Assembly (NCBI GenBank): GCA_965231815.1
Contig: OZ246890.1
Location: forward strand, 1,364,001 to 1,428,000
Source: JAPPFW01 sp965231815
GTDB taxonomy: Bacteria; Actinomycetota; Acidimicrobiia; Spongiisociales; Spongiisociaceae
Direction of reading: 5' to 3'
Length of the DNA stretch: 64,000 nucleotides
Shown here: positions 42,680 to 51,648 of the stretch, one piece after another
Layout of the letters: each line of letters begins with the position of its first letter
Numbering within the stretch: the first letter of the stretch is position 1
Notes under the pieces: generated by a model
What the model was told of the DNA's origin: nothing
The model's database searches: none
Seen by the model: the letters and a program-made list of their open reading frames with translations, nothing else
Program-made: the position numbers and the translations under genes

Positions 42680-43471
42680 ATGACCAGAGTCGGCGATGTG
42701 CTTGATGCAATCGACGAACGTGCCCCTTTCCGTACCGCGGCCACATGGGATGCGGTCGGACTCCAGGTCGGAGACCGGACCAGGAAGGTTTCCGCGGTGG
42801 CCGTGGTCCATGAAATCACCGGACCGGTGGCCCATGCAATCCTCGCCGACCGTTTCGACCTGGTGGTTACCTATCACCCCCTCATATTCCGCCCCCTGCC
42901 TTCGGTCACTGCCGCTCCAGGTCCGGAAGGACGATCCTTGGCGCTGGCGAGCGCCGGAGTTTCGGTCATCGCCGTGCACACCAACTGGGACGCGGCGGAC
43001 GGTGGAACATCCGATGCCCTCGCTGAGGCTCTTCTGGTCGACTCGCCCGAGAAGTTCTGCCCGACGGAGGCTGATTCCGGGGATACGGTCAGGGTTGGAC
43101 GCCACGGTTTGTTTTCAGGAGACACGAGCCGCTTTCTTCGGGTTGCAAGGCGGGCGTTGCATACCCGGCTGAGGTGCGCGGGCCTCCGCGACCTGAGGTC
43201 ACCCAGGATTGCGGTCCTGCCGGGTTCAGGTGGATCCCATGTGGACGAAGCGGCGAAGGTCGGCGCCGACATCTACCTGACAGGAGATATTTCCCACCAC
43301 GAGGCGCGCAGCGCTCTGGATAGAGGTATGGCGGTAGTAGATGCCGGTCACGGGCCGAGCGAACGTCCCGGTGTCAGATCGCTCTACTCTTATGTTGAGA
43401 AGATCGCGGACGGGCGGGTTGGTCATGTGGCGATCGACGATGATCCATGGGAGGTCCAATGGAAGGGCTAG
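42680..43471 (+). CDS. Nif3-like dinuclear metal-centre protein
   Basis: 263 aa of the NIF3/YbgI family. It keeps the metal ligands in VVTYHPLIFRPL and HTNWDAADGGTSDAL, and at the C-terminus GDISHHEARSALDRGMAVVDAGH. Members form hexamers with a two-metal site; a GTP cyclohydrolase I type 2 label is common in databases but unproven here. The C4 zinc-ribbon gene overlaps its 3' end, a pairing conserved in actinobacteria. Confidence 0.9.
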   Translation: MTRVGDVLDAIDERAPFRTAATWDAVGLQVGDRTRKVSAVAVVHEITGPVAHAILADRFDLVVTYHPLIFRPLPSVTAAPGPEGRSLALASAGVSVIAVHTNWDAADGGTSDALAEALLVDSPEKFCPTEADSGDTVRVGRHGLFSGDTSRFLRVARRALHTRLRCAGLRDLRSPRIAVLPGSGGSHVDEAAKVGADIYLTGDISHHEARSALDRGMAVVDAGHGPSERPGVRSLYSYVEKIADGRVGHVAIDDDPWEVQWKG

Positions 43472-44172
43472 TCGGGTTTGCTGACCTGCTGGAGTTGCAA
43501 CAGGTGGATACGAGGATCGACCAGCTGGTGGCTGACCGCCGGTCGATGCCGGAGCTAGCCGAATACGCTGGGGCCCGTCAAGCCGCGGGTACCGCGGCCG
43601 TGGCTCTTGACGAATCCACCAACCTGCTGGCCAGCCTCGACCGTGACCTAGCCAGGTCGGACCACGATCTGCAGATGAGCGAGCAGAAGCTGAGCGAACA
43701 GGAACGACGCCTGTTTGCCGGAGGGTTGAACGCCAGGGAGACCGAGAACCTGCGGGCTGAAGTACAAAGCCTCCGCCGACGGATTTCCTCGCTCGAGGAC
43801 GAAACGCTCGAGTTGCTCGAGCAGCGGGAGGACAGGCAAGGGCGCCAGGAGCTCTTGCAGGAACAAGCCGAGGCTACGAAGCAAACCGAGAGGGATTTGG
43901 CCGAACGGGTCTCCGTGTTACGAGCCACGATCGATGCGGCGCTCGAGAGGCAGCGAGAACATCGGGCCGCCGTTGTCGAACTAGTGGGTACGGAACTGTT
44001 GCGAATGTACCGGCGACTGCGCGAACGCAGGAAGGGCGTAGTCGTGGGTGAGATATCCGAAGGGCGAGTTTGCGGCGCCTGCCATCTGGGTATGTCGATC
44101 GGCGAGTTCGAGGAGATCAAGGAAGATGCGATCCCCCAATGCATCAATTGCGCGGCCATCCTTGTCATGTGA
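43459..44172 (+). CDS. Coiled-coil protein with C4 zinc ribbon (CdsZ/Rv2229c type)
   Basis: 237 aa from ATG 43459, which has GGGAGG at the right distance; the upstream ATG at 43447 lacks one. A long antiparallel coiled coil (residues ~10-170, for example LSEQERRLFAGGLNARETEN) is followed by a zinc ribbon with CGACHLGMS and CINCAAIL. The family was linked to Chlamydia CT398, which binds sigma-54 and secretion components; its role in actinobacteria is not settled. It overlaps the Nif3-like gene and ends at a hairpin at 44182. Confidence 0.88.
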   Translation: MEGLVGFADLLELQQVDTRIDQLVADRRSMPELAEYAGARQAAGTAAVALDESTNLLASLDRDLARSDHDLQMSEQKLSEQERRLFAGGLNARETENLRAEVQSLRRRISSLEDETLELLEQREDRQGRQELLQEQAEATKQTERDLAERVSVLRATIDAALERQREHRAAVVELVGTELLRMYRRLRERRKGVVVGEISEGRVCGACHLGMSIGEFEEIKEDAIPQCINCAAILVM

Positions 44173-44181
44173 TCCGGCCCT

Positions 44182-44202
44182 CCGGAGCCAACCGGGCTCC
44201 GG
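44182..44202 (+). terminator. Hairpin after the zinc-ribbon gene
   Basis: CCGGAGCC (44182-44189) pairs with GGCTCCGG (44195-44202), 10 bp past the stop. There is no U-tract. Confidence 0.5.
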
Positions 44203-44498
44203 GTAGGTACATACCGGGATATAGCAGGGGTCGGTATCTCCTAGTGTCCTGAATCGTTGTTTCGCCTGTGTTTGCGAGATCGCGAAATCTTTCGGGCGGG
44301 CGTAACCCGACATCCGGGGAATCTGTCATACCCGGTCTGCATACTGGTTGGTAACCGTGAAGCACCGACGGTTGGGTCAGGTACCGACCGGACCGGGGTT
44401 GGGATCATCTTGGTTTTTCTTCTGCCTTGCCGCCGATTGGTCGACTAGGGGTTGGCGGGACGCGTTTCGACGCTGAGGAGGCGGCGGCCGGGGGTGTG

Positions 44499-45863
44499 TG
44501 TTCCTGTCTTGTTGTCAAGCCGCGTCGGGTAGTTTTTGGGGTTGTGTGCGTGGTTGGTAGGGGGTTCGGGTTTTGAGCATGGCGAGGATGATGTTGCAGC
44601 GTCGGCGGGCGACGCAGATGACCGCGGCGTTGTGTTTTTTGCCTTGGGCCCGTTTGTGTTGGTAGTAAGCGCGGGCGTCGGGGTCGTGTCGGGTAGCTAC
44701 GAACGCGGCGATGAACATGGCGTCTTTGAGTCGGTGGTTACCTCCTCGTGACCGCCGGGTGGTGTGGCTGCGGCCTGATTGGCGGTCTACGGGTGCTAGG
44801 CCTGCGTAGGCGGCTAGCCGTCCGGGGTTAGCGAAACGGTTGGGGTCGCCTATCTCGGCGAGGGTTCGGGATCCGGTGCGGGGCCCGAACCCGCTCATCG
44901 TGTTTAAGACTTTTCCCAGGGGATGTTCCATGAACGCGTCTTCGATGTGGGAAGCGAGTTCGTCTCGCTGTGTGATGATCCGGTCCAGGTCGGATGTGAG
45001 GTCGGAGATGGTTTCTCCCCAGGTCGCTTCGGCCGCTACCGTGACGGTCTGGGCGCCTAGCGCAGCCCAGATGCGGTCGACGACCCTTTCAGCGGTTCGT
45101 CCGGACCGCTTCGACATGAGCGTCCGGACCCGGGTTTTCCCGGCGGTCCGCAACGCGGTGGGCGTGGGGTATTTCACCAGTGTGTCTCTGAGGCCGGGTG
45201 TTGACATCAGCCTGTCGCCGACAGCCCTCTCCAGGGTCGGGGACACGGCTAACAGGGCGTCACGCAGGCGGTTCACACACCTGGTAGCGTCGGCGGCGAG
45301 GTCTGTGTCCCGACCGTTGAGGACCCGCAGACGAACCAGCAGCCCGTCGCCGACGGTAGTCCAGGTCAGCCGATCCGCGTTACGCCAAGCGAAGTCGGCC
45401 AACACCTGGGCGTCTTTAGGATCGGTCTTGGCCGCACCCGCGTACAGATCCGCGGCTCGGCGCATCGCGAGGCCGGACACGTAAGCCACCGGAATTGACA
45501 TCTCCGCAGCGACCGACAGCACAAGCGCAGCCGCCGACGAGGTCATATCAACCACCAACGCCGGACGGCCATGACCTCCGGCGTTGCTGATCATTTCCCG
45601 GATGGCCGCCTCATTGTTGGGAACCCGGCGAGAAAACAACGCTTCACCACCCGACGATATCGCACAGGCGTAATGTTTGTCCTTGGCGATGTCCACACCG
45701 ACGAACACCTCCGGAACAGGACTAAGAATATCACCCATCAGACGGTTCCCCTCTCTGATCGAAAACACGTTACATCAGCTACCCGGGGTACCACACGCCT
45801 CAACCACTTTACGACCAGCCCCCACACGGTGCATGTTCCTGCCCATACGGTGCATGTTCCTGT
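44499..45863 (-). mobile_element. IS110-family element (approximate limits)
   Basis: TGTTCCTGT occurs at 44499-44507 just past the transposase stop and again at 45855-45863 upstream of its start, with a further TGTTCCTG at 45834-45841 in a 21-bp direct repeat (ACGGTGCATGTTCCTG twice). These could mark the ends, since IS110 elements lack long inverted repeats. The limits are tentative. Confidence 0.5.
44515..45768 (-). CDS. IS110-family transposase (DEDD recombinase)
   Basis: 417 aa; an ATG at 45735 (MGDILSPVPEVFV) is an alternative start. The N-terminal RuvC-like DEDD domain starts FVGVDIAKDKHYACAI, with VDMTSSAAALVL and KTDPKDAQVLADF. The C-terminal Tnp20 domain has MSGFGPRTGSRTLAEIGDPN, the catalytic-Ser region GLAPVDRQSGRSHTTRR and GGNHRLKDAMFIAAFVA. 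IS110 enzymes use an element-encoded bridge RNA to choose their target. Reading frame intact, so it may be active. Confidence 0.93.
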   Translation of the reverse strand: MFSIREGNRLMGDILSPVPEVFVGVDIAKDKHYACAISSGGEALFSRRVPNNEAAIREMISNAGGHGRPALVVDMTSSAAALVLSVAAEMSIPVAYVSGLAMRRAADLYAGAAKTDPKDAQVLADFAWRNADRLTWTTVGDGLLVRLRVLNGRDTDLAADATRCVNRLRDALLAVSPTLERAVGDRLMSTPGLRDTLVKYPTPTALRTAGKTRVRTLMSKRSGRTAERVVDRIWAALGAQTVTVAAEATWGETISDLTSDLDRIITQRDELASHIEDAFMEHPLGKVLNTMSGFGPRTGSRTLAEIGDPNRFANPGRLAAYAGLAPVDRQSGRSHTTRRSRGGNHRLKDAMFIAAFVATRHDPDARAYYQHKRAQGKKHNAAVICVARRRCNIILAMLKTRTPYQPRTQPQKLPDAA

Positions 45864-46122
45864 AAGAGGTCGCAAGGCACCCGACCACGGCAGGCGGCAC
45901 CACACCCCAGGCCATCTACCTGACAGGACCCAAGAACCCTACCCACCGTGGCGAGTAACCAACCCCAATGCTCACACACCGGAGCTACCCAACACGGTAA
46001 AGGGACCCACCGGCGAGCGATCCATACCGGTAGTTTGGTTTTCGCGGTCTCAACCCGGGTCTGTACCGGAAGCACGCCGGGTGGTTACCTGCAACCTTCA
46101 GCGAACTTCCGACTCGGGACAC

Positions 46123-46238
46123 TAGGAGGGTCCTGAAAAACGAGTCTTTCGGGGTTCGGTGATTGGTAAAGCGCCTGGTCAGAGAGTTATGGGTTAGCGG
46201 GTGAACCCCTTTGCACGGGGTTTCTCAGCACCCTCCTA
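46123..46238. mobile_element. MITE copy 5, supplying the stop codon of the agmatinase-like gene
   Basis: 116 bp, TAGGAGGGTCCTGAAAAACG to TCAGCACCCTCCTA. Its last three bases, read on the minus strand, are the TAG stop of the gene at 46236-47267. Confidence 0.9.
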
Positions 46239-47267
46239 GAACGATCTCCGGACCTGATTACCTGATCGTTTCTTGATCGCAAGCGCTGATAACGTCTCCA
46301 TTACCACCCGGTTGGCGGCCATAGATGTCAGCTCGGCATGGTCATACGGAGGAGAGACCTCTACCACGTCCATGCCGGCGATATTGACGGCTCCTGCTAT
46401 CCGGCGGACCGCCCTTAGCAGTTCCCGCGTGCTTAGACCTCCCGGCTCAGCCGTACCGGTGCCCGGAGCATAGGCTGGATCCAGCACGTCGATGTCGACA
46501 CTCAGATAGATAGCATCGGCGCCGTCGAGCGCCTCGTCGATGGCTCTGTCTACCACCGCTTCGGCGCCGTGTTCCTCGATCTCGGTGATGAAATGGGTCC
46601 GGAAGCCCTTCTCCTCCATCCAAGCCAGCGTTTTCTCGTCCGGCCAGTAACCGCGCAGGCCGACCTGGACAAAGTTAGGTCCCGCTATCGCTCCCGACTC
46701 GAGCAGTTTCCGCATGGGTGATCCGTGGTTGGCGATCGGACCGGTGACTTCACCGGTATCGGCGTGAGCGTCGAAGTGGATCATTCCGACCCTCGCCGGA
46801 TCGTTGACCTCGGCGACGGCGGTGGCCGAAGGCCAGGTTATTCCATGGTCGCCACCCAGAACGACCGGTATCGCTCCGGTCCACGCCAGATCACGGACTT
46901 TGCGGTAGATCATGGCGTAGCCACGTTCAAGCCATGCGGGCTCGACGTTGGCGTCACCGGCGTCGACCACGTCGAGGACCTCGAAGACGTCCACTCCCAA
47001 TTGGAGAGAGTAGAAGGTGCCGTAGTTGTTGTTGGCCGTGCGGATGGCCCTCGGGCCGAATCTGGCGCCGGGCCGGTAAGTGGTTCCATCGTCAAGTGGA
47101 GCACCGACGACCACTACATCCGGCGACAAGGCGGTGACCTTCTCGACATCCTCCACCAGTGGCATCTTGGCGAAGGTGGTCGCTCCCATGTACGCAGGCA
47201 GGAAGGTATCCGGGTTCTCCACGAAGTCCGGACCGTTCCATCCGTGCATACTGCCGTAATCAGGCAT
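46236..47267 (-). CDS. Agmatinase/arginase-family ureohydrolase
   Basis: 343 aa. The binuclear manganese ligands are all present: GGDHGITWP, HFDAHADTGE and SVDIDVLDPAYAPGTGTAEPGG (in pieces), with LGRPF-like DDGTTYRPGARFGPRAIR earlier. It hydrolyses agmatine, guanidinobutyrate or a related guanidino compound to urea and an amine; the substrate loop does not let me choose. The stop codon is formed by the MITE terminus, so the final residues (RRSF) may be native and only the stop replaced. No speA-like gene is near. Confidence 0.9.
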   Translation of the reverse strand: MPDYGSMHGWNGPDFVENPDTFLPAYMGATTFAKMPLVEDVEKVTALSPDVVVVGAPLDDGTTYRPGARFGPRAIRTANNNYGTFYSLQLGVDVFEVLDVVDAGDANVEPAWLERGYAMIYRKVRDLAWTGAIPVVLGGDHGITWPSATAVAEVNDPARVGMIHFDAHADTGEVTGPIANHGSPMRKLLESGAIAGPNFVQVGLRGYWPDEKTLAWMEEKGFRTHFITEIEEHGAEAVVDRAIDEALDGADAIYLSVDIDVLDPAYAPGTGTAEPGGLSTRELLRAVRRIAGAVNIAGMDVVEVSPPYDHAELTSMAANRVVMETLSALAIKKRSGNQVRRSF

Positions 47268-47549
47268 CGCTCCCCTGACTCATCGACCGGTGACGGCGCT
47301 TGACAGACCTACCTTTTCCTCCCCGACACCGGATGGGAGGCGTAACTGTATTGCAGCGTGACCGGACAGGCCCATGTCAACCATATCTGGAGTGATGGTA
47401 ACCGTGCCTACCTGCTGAGAGGCGGGGATCCGGTTACCCACCGAGTATGCACCGTATAGTGCCCCTCCATGACCGGAGTCCCAGCCGCCGCCCTTAACAC
47501 AGGTTTCTACGGCGAGGCTATCACCGACGTTGGTGCAGGACTCTGACCG
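47268..47549. other. Divergent intergenic region (282 bp)
   Basis: It lies between the minus-strand ureohydrolase and the plus-strand membrane protein. On the minus strand TGCATACTCGGTGGGTAACCG (~47437-47457) resembles TGCATACTGGTTGGTAACCG of repeat copy B and includes a possible CATACT -10 box. Nothing else was recognised. Confidence 0.3.
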
Positions 47550-48074
47550 ATGCTGTTCTGGCACATAGGGGGGTCGATATTCCTGTTCCGGGTGGTTTTT
47601 AGGGATCCTCAAGTTGATCTGCGGTTTCTGGCAGCCGGCGCCCTTCTACCGAATGTGTTCGATCTGCTGGTCGGCGTCCTGATCCATGAGGGTTCCTATC
47701 GATTCGAACGACGCCTCGGCCACACCCTGCTGGCGGCCGTAACGGTGGCGGTGCTGGGTATGTGGGTGACGCGTCCCCGCACTCCCGGTCGGCGGCGAGC
47801 TGTTGCGGTGGCGGTAGGGGTACTGTTCCATCTGCTGCTGGACGGGATCTGGACCGTACCGGGGTTGTTGCTATGGCCACTGGCGGGGACGGACCTTCCT
47901 TCCGGTTTCGCAGCGGAATGGTCCGGAATGCCGGATGTGCTTCTCGAACATCCAACCCGGCTGGTGCAGGAAGCGGTAGGGCTGTTCTATCTGGTGTGGC
48001 TAGTACGCCGCGCCCGCCGGTCGGACCCGGTCGCGTGGTTCCGTCTCTTGAGGACTGGAGTCATCAACCCCTGA
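47550..48074 (+). CDS. Multi-pass membrane protein, possible metal-dependent hydrolase-like
   Basis: 174 aa with about four hydrophobic segments and His/Asp residues at membrane edges (FDLLVGVLIHEG, RRLGHTLLAAV and LFHLLLDGIWTVPG). This layout resembles the YbcI/YdjM (DUF457) membrane-bound hydrolase-like proteins, but I cannot confirm the family. No signal peptide separate from the first helix. It faces the acyltransferase gene at 48120 with a 45-bp gap between convergent ends. Confidence 0.55.
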   Translation: MLFWHIGGSIFLFRVVFRDPQVDLRFLAAGALLPNVFDLLVGVLIHEGSYRFERRLGHTLLAAVTVAVLGMWVTRPRTPGRRRAVAVAVGVLFHLLLDGIWTVPGLLLWPLAGTDLPSGFAAEWSGMPDVLLEHPTRLVQEAVGLFYLVWLVRRARRSDPVAWFRLLRTGVINP

Positions 48075-48119
48075 ATCCGGTCTTTCAGTCGCTCCTTACC
48101 CGGACCTGGCGGGATCCTT

Positions 48120-48869
48120 TCAGTCGGCAGCCCGACGGACCAGCGGTTCATGGTCAAGGGCCATCCTGACCTGGTCATATACCTGGTTGCGCAGGTCTTC
48201 CAACTCGTGGATCCTCAAACCTTCGGTGGTAATGGGTTCCATTATTCTTACGGTAATCACGCCTGGCCGGATCAGTTTGGTCTTAGGTTTCCAGACTTCC
48301 CTAGTTCCGATGATCGCGGTGGGAAGAATCGGCGCTCCCAGTTTGCGGGCGATGGAGAATGCTCCCTTCTTGAAGGGCAGCAATACCCCGTCCCGGGGGC
48401 GAGTCCCTTCCGGATAGATCATCACCGACCATCCGCGATCCATAGTCCTCCTGGTTCCCTCATTGATGGCCCGATGGGTGGCCCGACCCGCTCCCCGGTC
48501 TACCTTCACCATGCCGATCCGGTGCATGGCGGCTCCGAACAGAGGGATTCTGAACAGTTCTCCCTTGGCGAGGAAACGGATCGGGAACGGCAGCGCCGCG
48601 AAGTGAGCGAAAATGTCGAATGCAGACAAGTGGTTGGAGACCACAACGTAGGCTGTTTCGGGTGTGATATGTTCCGACCCTTCCACCACCAGCTTCACGC
48701 CGGAGGTCCTGCACCAGGTACGCGCCCACATGCGGGCCAGGTTGTCAAGGGCCGGAGAGGTCGGCCTGATGAAGCTTATGAGGATGACGATCACGGCGCA
48801 TATGGCGGTGAAAGGGATGGCAACAGCAAAGGTCAACGCGGTTCGGAACCCGGAGATGAAGTCTCGCAT
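48120..48869 (-). CDS. plsC: 1-acyl-sn-glycerol-3-phosphate acyltransferase (PlsC-like)
   Basis: 249 aa. One N-terminal hydrophobic helix (ALTFAVAIPFTAICAVIVIL) anchors it to the membrane. The acyltransferase motifs are NHLSAFDIF (NHxxxxD, motif I), motif II around GAAMHRIGMVKVDR, and PEGTRPRDG (motif III), then a VLPTAI-like ILPTAIIGT. It transfers an acyl chain to lysophosphatidic acid in phospholipid synthesis. Convergent to the membrane protein gene and divergent from ycaQ. Confidence 0.9.
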   Translation of the reverse strand: MRDFISGFRTALTFAVAIPFTAICAVIVILISFIRPTSPALDNLARMWARTWCRTSGVKLVVEGSEHITPETAYVVVSNHLSAFDIFAHFAALPFPIRFLAKGELFRIPLFGAAMHRIGMVKVDRGAGRATHRAINEGTRRTMDRGWSVMIYPEGTRPRDGVLLPFKKGAFSIARKLGAPILPTAIIGTREVWKPKTKLIRPGVITVRIMEPITTEGLRIHELEDLRNQVYDQVRMALDHEPLVRRAAD

Positions 48870-48945
48870 TCACGGTGAGGTTACCCGCGCCCGGCGCCCC
48901 GTGCAGTGATCGTTAGCCTTTGCGTATACCTGACGGGAGGATCCG

Positions 48946-50145
48946 ATGGCGCCCAGACTCAGGACGTTTACCAATGAACAGGCGGCCAAGGTGTTCTTGC
49001 GTGCTCAGGGCTTTGCGGATGCGCCGCCATCGGGTCGGGTGGATAAGCGTCATTTCGCCAGGGTCATCCGCCGGGTTCGTCTCATCCAGATCGACTCGGT
49101 CAATGTTCTGGCGCGAGCTCACTATCTGCCCGTGTTCTCCAGGATCGGCGCCTACGGGCGGTCGGCGCTCGATCGTTGGATCTACGGGGACCGAAAGATG
49201 TTCGAGTACATATGCCACGAGCAGTCCTACGCTCCGATCGGGTTCCACCCGATGATGCGATCCCGGATGGAGAGAATGCGGGACCCCAAATGGGGGAAGA
49301 TACGCCACCTGCTTGAGCACGATGCGGGGTACGTGAATAGGGTTCTCGGCGAAGTACGGGACCGGGGTCCGATTCCGGCCCGATACCTTTCGGATCCCGG
49401 CCACAAGACGGGGCCGTGGTGGGGATACGGCAAGGGTAAAGTGGCACTGGCCTGGCTGTTCGCTACCGGTCAGATCGCGGTGGCTCACCGTACCAACTTC
49501 GAACGTTGGTACGACCGACCCGAACGAGTGATCCCCTTGGAGGTTCTGTCCCATCCCGATCCCTCTCCGGAGGAAGCCGACCAAGCACGGGTGTGGGAGG
49601 CCGTAGGAGCCCTCGGCATAGGTACCGTGGCCGACATCGCCGACTACTTCCGGATGAAGATCGGCCCGACGGCGCAGGCTGTCGATCGACTGGTTGATAA
49701 CCGAAAGCTGCGCCAGGTCAGGGTCAGGGAATGGTCACGTCCGGCTTACGTGCGTGATGACCTGATAGTCCCGAGGACCCGCCGGGGGACCGCCCTGGTG
49801 TGCCCTTTCGACCCGCTGGTCTGGGATCGGAGCCGCACCGAGCGGATGTTCGGTTTCCGCTACCGCATAGAGATCTACACCCCTCGCTCGAAGCGTGTGT
49901 ACGGTTACTACGTGCTTCCTTTCCTGATGGATGGCCGGCTGGTCGGTAGGGTTGACGTCCGGGCAGACCGGTCGGGGGGCGTTCTTCAGGTTCCGGCGGC
50001 CTATGCCGAGTCTGGTGTTGACCGTGGCGCCGTTGGTAGGACACTGGCTAGCGAATTGCAGAGCATGGCCGAGTGGCTCGGCCTCGGGGATGTCCGGCTG
50101 TCCACAACAGGAAACTTGGCCGACGCCACTCGAGCGGCTCTATGA
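48946..50145 (+). CDS. ycaQ: YcaQ-type DNA glycosylase (interstrand crosslink unhooking)
   Basis: 399 aa HTH_42 protein with the catalytic Q-x-D motif in RLIQIDSVNVLARAHYLPV, which marks YcaQ/AlkX rather than AlkZ (Q-x-Q). Further conserved parts are MFEYICHEQSYAPI, LAWLFATGQIAVAHR and GTVADIADYFRM winged-helix segment, then CPFDPLVWDRSRTERMFGF. It excises bulky N7-alkylguanine and unhooks crosslinks. Start ATG after GGGAGG. The stop overlaps the next start (ATGA). Confidence 0.92.
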   Translation: MAPRLRTFTNEQAAKVFLRAQGFADAPPSGRVDKRHFARVIRRVRLIQIDSVNVLARAHYLPVFSRIGAYGRSALDRWIYGDRKMFEYICHEQSYAPIGFHPMMRSRMERMRDPKWGKIRHLLEHDAGYVNRVLGEVRDRGPIPARYLSDPGHKTGPWWGYGKGKVALAWLFATGQIAVAHRTNFERWYDRPERVIPLEVLSHPDPSPEEADQARVWEAVGALGIGTVADIADYFRMKIGPTAQAVDRLVDNRKLRQVRVREWSRPAYVRDDLIVPRTRRGTALVCPFDPLVWDRSRTERMFGFRYRIEIYTPRSKRVYGYYVLPFLMDGRLVGRVDVRADRSGGVLQVPAAYAESGVDRGAVGRTLASELQSMAEWLGLGDVRLSTTGNLADATRAAL

Positions 50146-50747
50146 AGCCGGGAAGCCCCGCCGCTTACGGAGATGAAAGTTTCCCTTCCCCGGATGCCAC
50201 CAAGCAGGAGTGGCGTCGGTGGGCAGCGAGGCAGCGGTCGGCCGGTGTTCCGGGGACCCTATCGGAAGCGGTTACTGATCGGATAGCGGCGTGGCTGGGT
50301 CATCCGGACGTGCCTGCAGGAACCGTGGTTCTATACCTTCCGCTACCCGATGAGGTGGATGTGACACCGGTGTTCGACCTGGTCGATCGTCGCTGGGCGG
50401 TTACCAGAACTCCTGCAAAGGGGCCCTTGACCCTCCATCCGGCTGATTCACCGCTCGAGCGTCACCGATACGGGTTCGAGCAACCGGTATGGAATGCGCC
50501 CCGTATCCCTACCGGCAGGGTGGGGTTGGTCCTCGTACCCGGTCTGGCCTTCGACCACCGGGGAGAAAGGCTCGGGAGGGGTGGTGGTTACTACGACCGC
50601 TTCCTGCCGACTCTTCCACGAGGGGCCTTTCGGGTGGGCGTGATCCCGGACCGCTTGGTCGTGGAGGCACTGCCGACCGAACCGCACGATGTTGCGATGA
50701 CCCATCTTGCCACCGAGTCCGGCGTTAGGGATCTTGTCAATCGTTAA
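50142..50747 (+). CDS. 5-formyltetrahydrofolate cyclo-ligase
   Basis: 201 aa from the ATG at 50142 that overlaps the ycaQ stop. The family signature is RHRYGFEQPVWN for substrate binding and LVLVPGLAFDHRGERLGRGG followed by GYYDRFLP for the ATP loop. It converts 5-formyl-THF to 5,10-methenyl-THF with ATP, clearing a folate dead end. Coupling to a DNA glycosylase gene has no obvious functional meaning. Family-typical length. Confidence 0.93.
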   Translation: MKPGSPAAYGDESFPSPDATKQEWRRWAARQRSAGVPGTLSEAVTDRIAAWLGHPDVPAGTVVLYLPLPDEVDVTPVFDLVDRRWAVTRTPAKGPLTLHPADSPLERHRYGFEQPVWNAPRIPTGRVGLVLVPGLAFDHRGERLGRGGGYYDRFLPTLPRGAFRVGVIPDRLVVEALPTEPHDVAMTHLATESGVRDLVNR

Positions 50748-50789
50748 CTCGGCTACGGGTGACAAGACTCCTCCGTCTACGATAGGTCC

Positions 50790-51449
50790 ATGTCAAGCGC
50801 TGGTTATTCCGTCCGTTGCCGAGAGTACGCCGAGGCGATCTGGGAACTGGAGGAGGCGGGGATTCCCGTCCTGCAGGCGCGGATTGCCCGCTGGTTGGGG
50901 GTCAGCCCGGCCAGTGTTTCCGAGATGATCCGGCGCATGCAAGCCGAGGGGCTGGTCGATATAGGGGATGAGATAGGTCTCACCGAGGAAGGTAGGCACT
51001 TGGCGGCGGTTGTTGTACGTCGTCACCGTCTAGCGGAGCGGTTCCTTTCCGAGATTCTCAAACTGCCCTGGGCCAAAGTCCATGCCGAGGCTGAAGTGTG
51101 GGAGACCATGATCTCCGATGACGTGGAGAAAGCAATGTGGGCGGTTATGGACGACCCCAAGACCTGCCCGCATGGCAATCCGATCCCGGGCGCCGGTTAT
51201 ATGCCTCCTACCATGAAACCCCTGTCTCAGATGGAGACGGGGGAGACGCTTGAGCTCGAGAGGATCTCCGAAGAACTGGAACTGGACGCCGAAATGATGC
51301 GTTTCCTGGACGAGAATCACCTCCGCCCGGAGGCGCTAATCCGTATGGTCCAGCGCGATCCCTACGGAGCGATGACCGTGGAGGTTGCTGACCGCCGGGT
51401 GGGAATCGGCGCCTTCGCATCCGAGCGCCTGTTCGTCGCGGTCGAGTAA
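50790..51449 (+). CDS. DtxR/MntR-family metal-dependent regulator
   Basis: 219 aa. The N-terminal winged helix is YAEAIWELEEAGIPVLQARI followed by ARWLGVSPASVSEMIRRMQ. The dimer and metal-binding domain has VVRRHRLAERFLSEIL, WAKVHAEAEVWE and the CPHGNPIPG motif whose Cys and His bind the metal. A C-terminal FeoA-like SH3 portion follows (METGETLELERI). It represses metal uptake or redox genes when Fe(II) or Mn(II) is bound. No target gene is adjacent. The gene looks complete and monocistronic. Confidence 0.92.
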   Translation: MSSAGYSVRCREYAEAIWELEEAGIPVLQARIARWLGVSPASVSEMIRRMQAEGLVDIGDEIGLTEEGRHLAAVVVRRHRLAERFLSEILKLPWAKVHAEAEVWETMISDDVEKAMWAVMDDPKTCPHGNPIPGAGYMPPTMKPLSQMETGETLELERISEELELDAEMMRFLDENHLRPEALIRMVQRDPYGAMTVEVADRRVGIGAFASERLFVAVE

Positions 51450-51648
51450 TTCGAGCGGCGCCGGCCCCGGCGTGCGCACCGGTGGAGGAGAGTCATATTC
51501 ACTTCCTGACCAGGCAAAACAGCTATCCGGTGTCTTCCCCTTCCGGTCTGGCGGGAAGACCGCCTGCCGGTGAACGGTAGGTCCTGCCAATACTCGGTTT
51601 GAACTGACGCTATATACTGCGGGGTGTGGGAAACCTGAATATCAGGGC

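Larger units (their letters stand above)
44240..46122. repeat. Diverged repeat, copy B, interrupted by an IS110-family element
   Basis: The edges are inverted: CTCCTAGTGTCCTGAATCG at ~44239 and, on the minus strand from 46126, CTCCTAGTGTCCCGAGTCG. Inside, ~44330-44415 matches copy A at ~1889-1975, and ~46070-46122 matches ~2110-2166. The IS110 transposase lies between these parts. No gene of its own is visible in 44203-44498 or 45864-46122. Right side abuts MITE copy 5. Confidence 0.4.

Noticed and set aside
44173..44514. RNase P RNA gene, expected from actinobacterial synteny after the zinc-ribbon gene
   Set aside because: The conserved GAGGAAAGTCC-type 5' core and the matching 3' core are absent.
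45820..45865. CRISPR-like short direct repeats upstream of the IS110 transposase
   Set aside because: There are only two copies, 21 bp apart, with no spacer structure.
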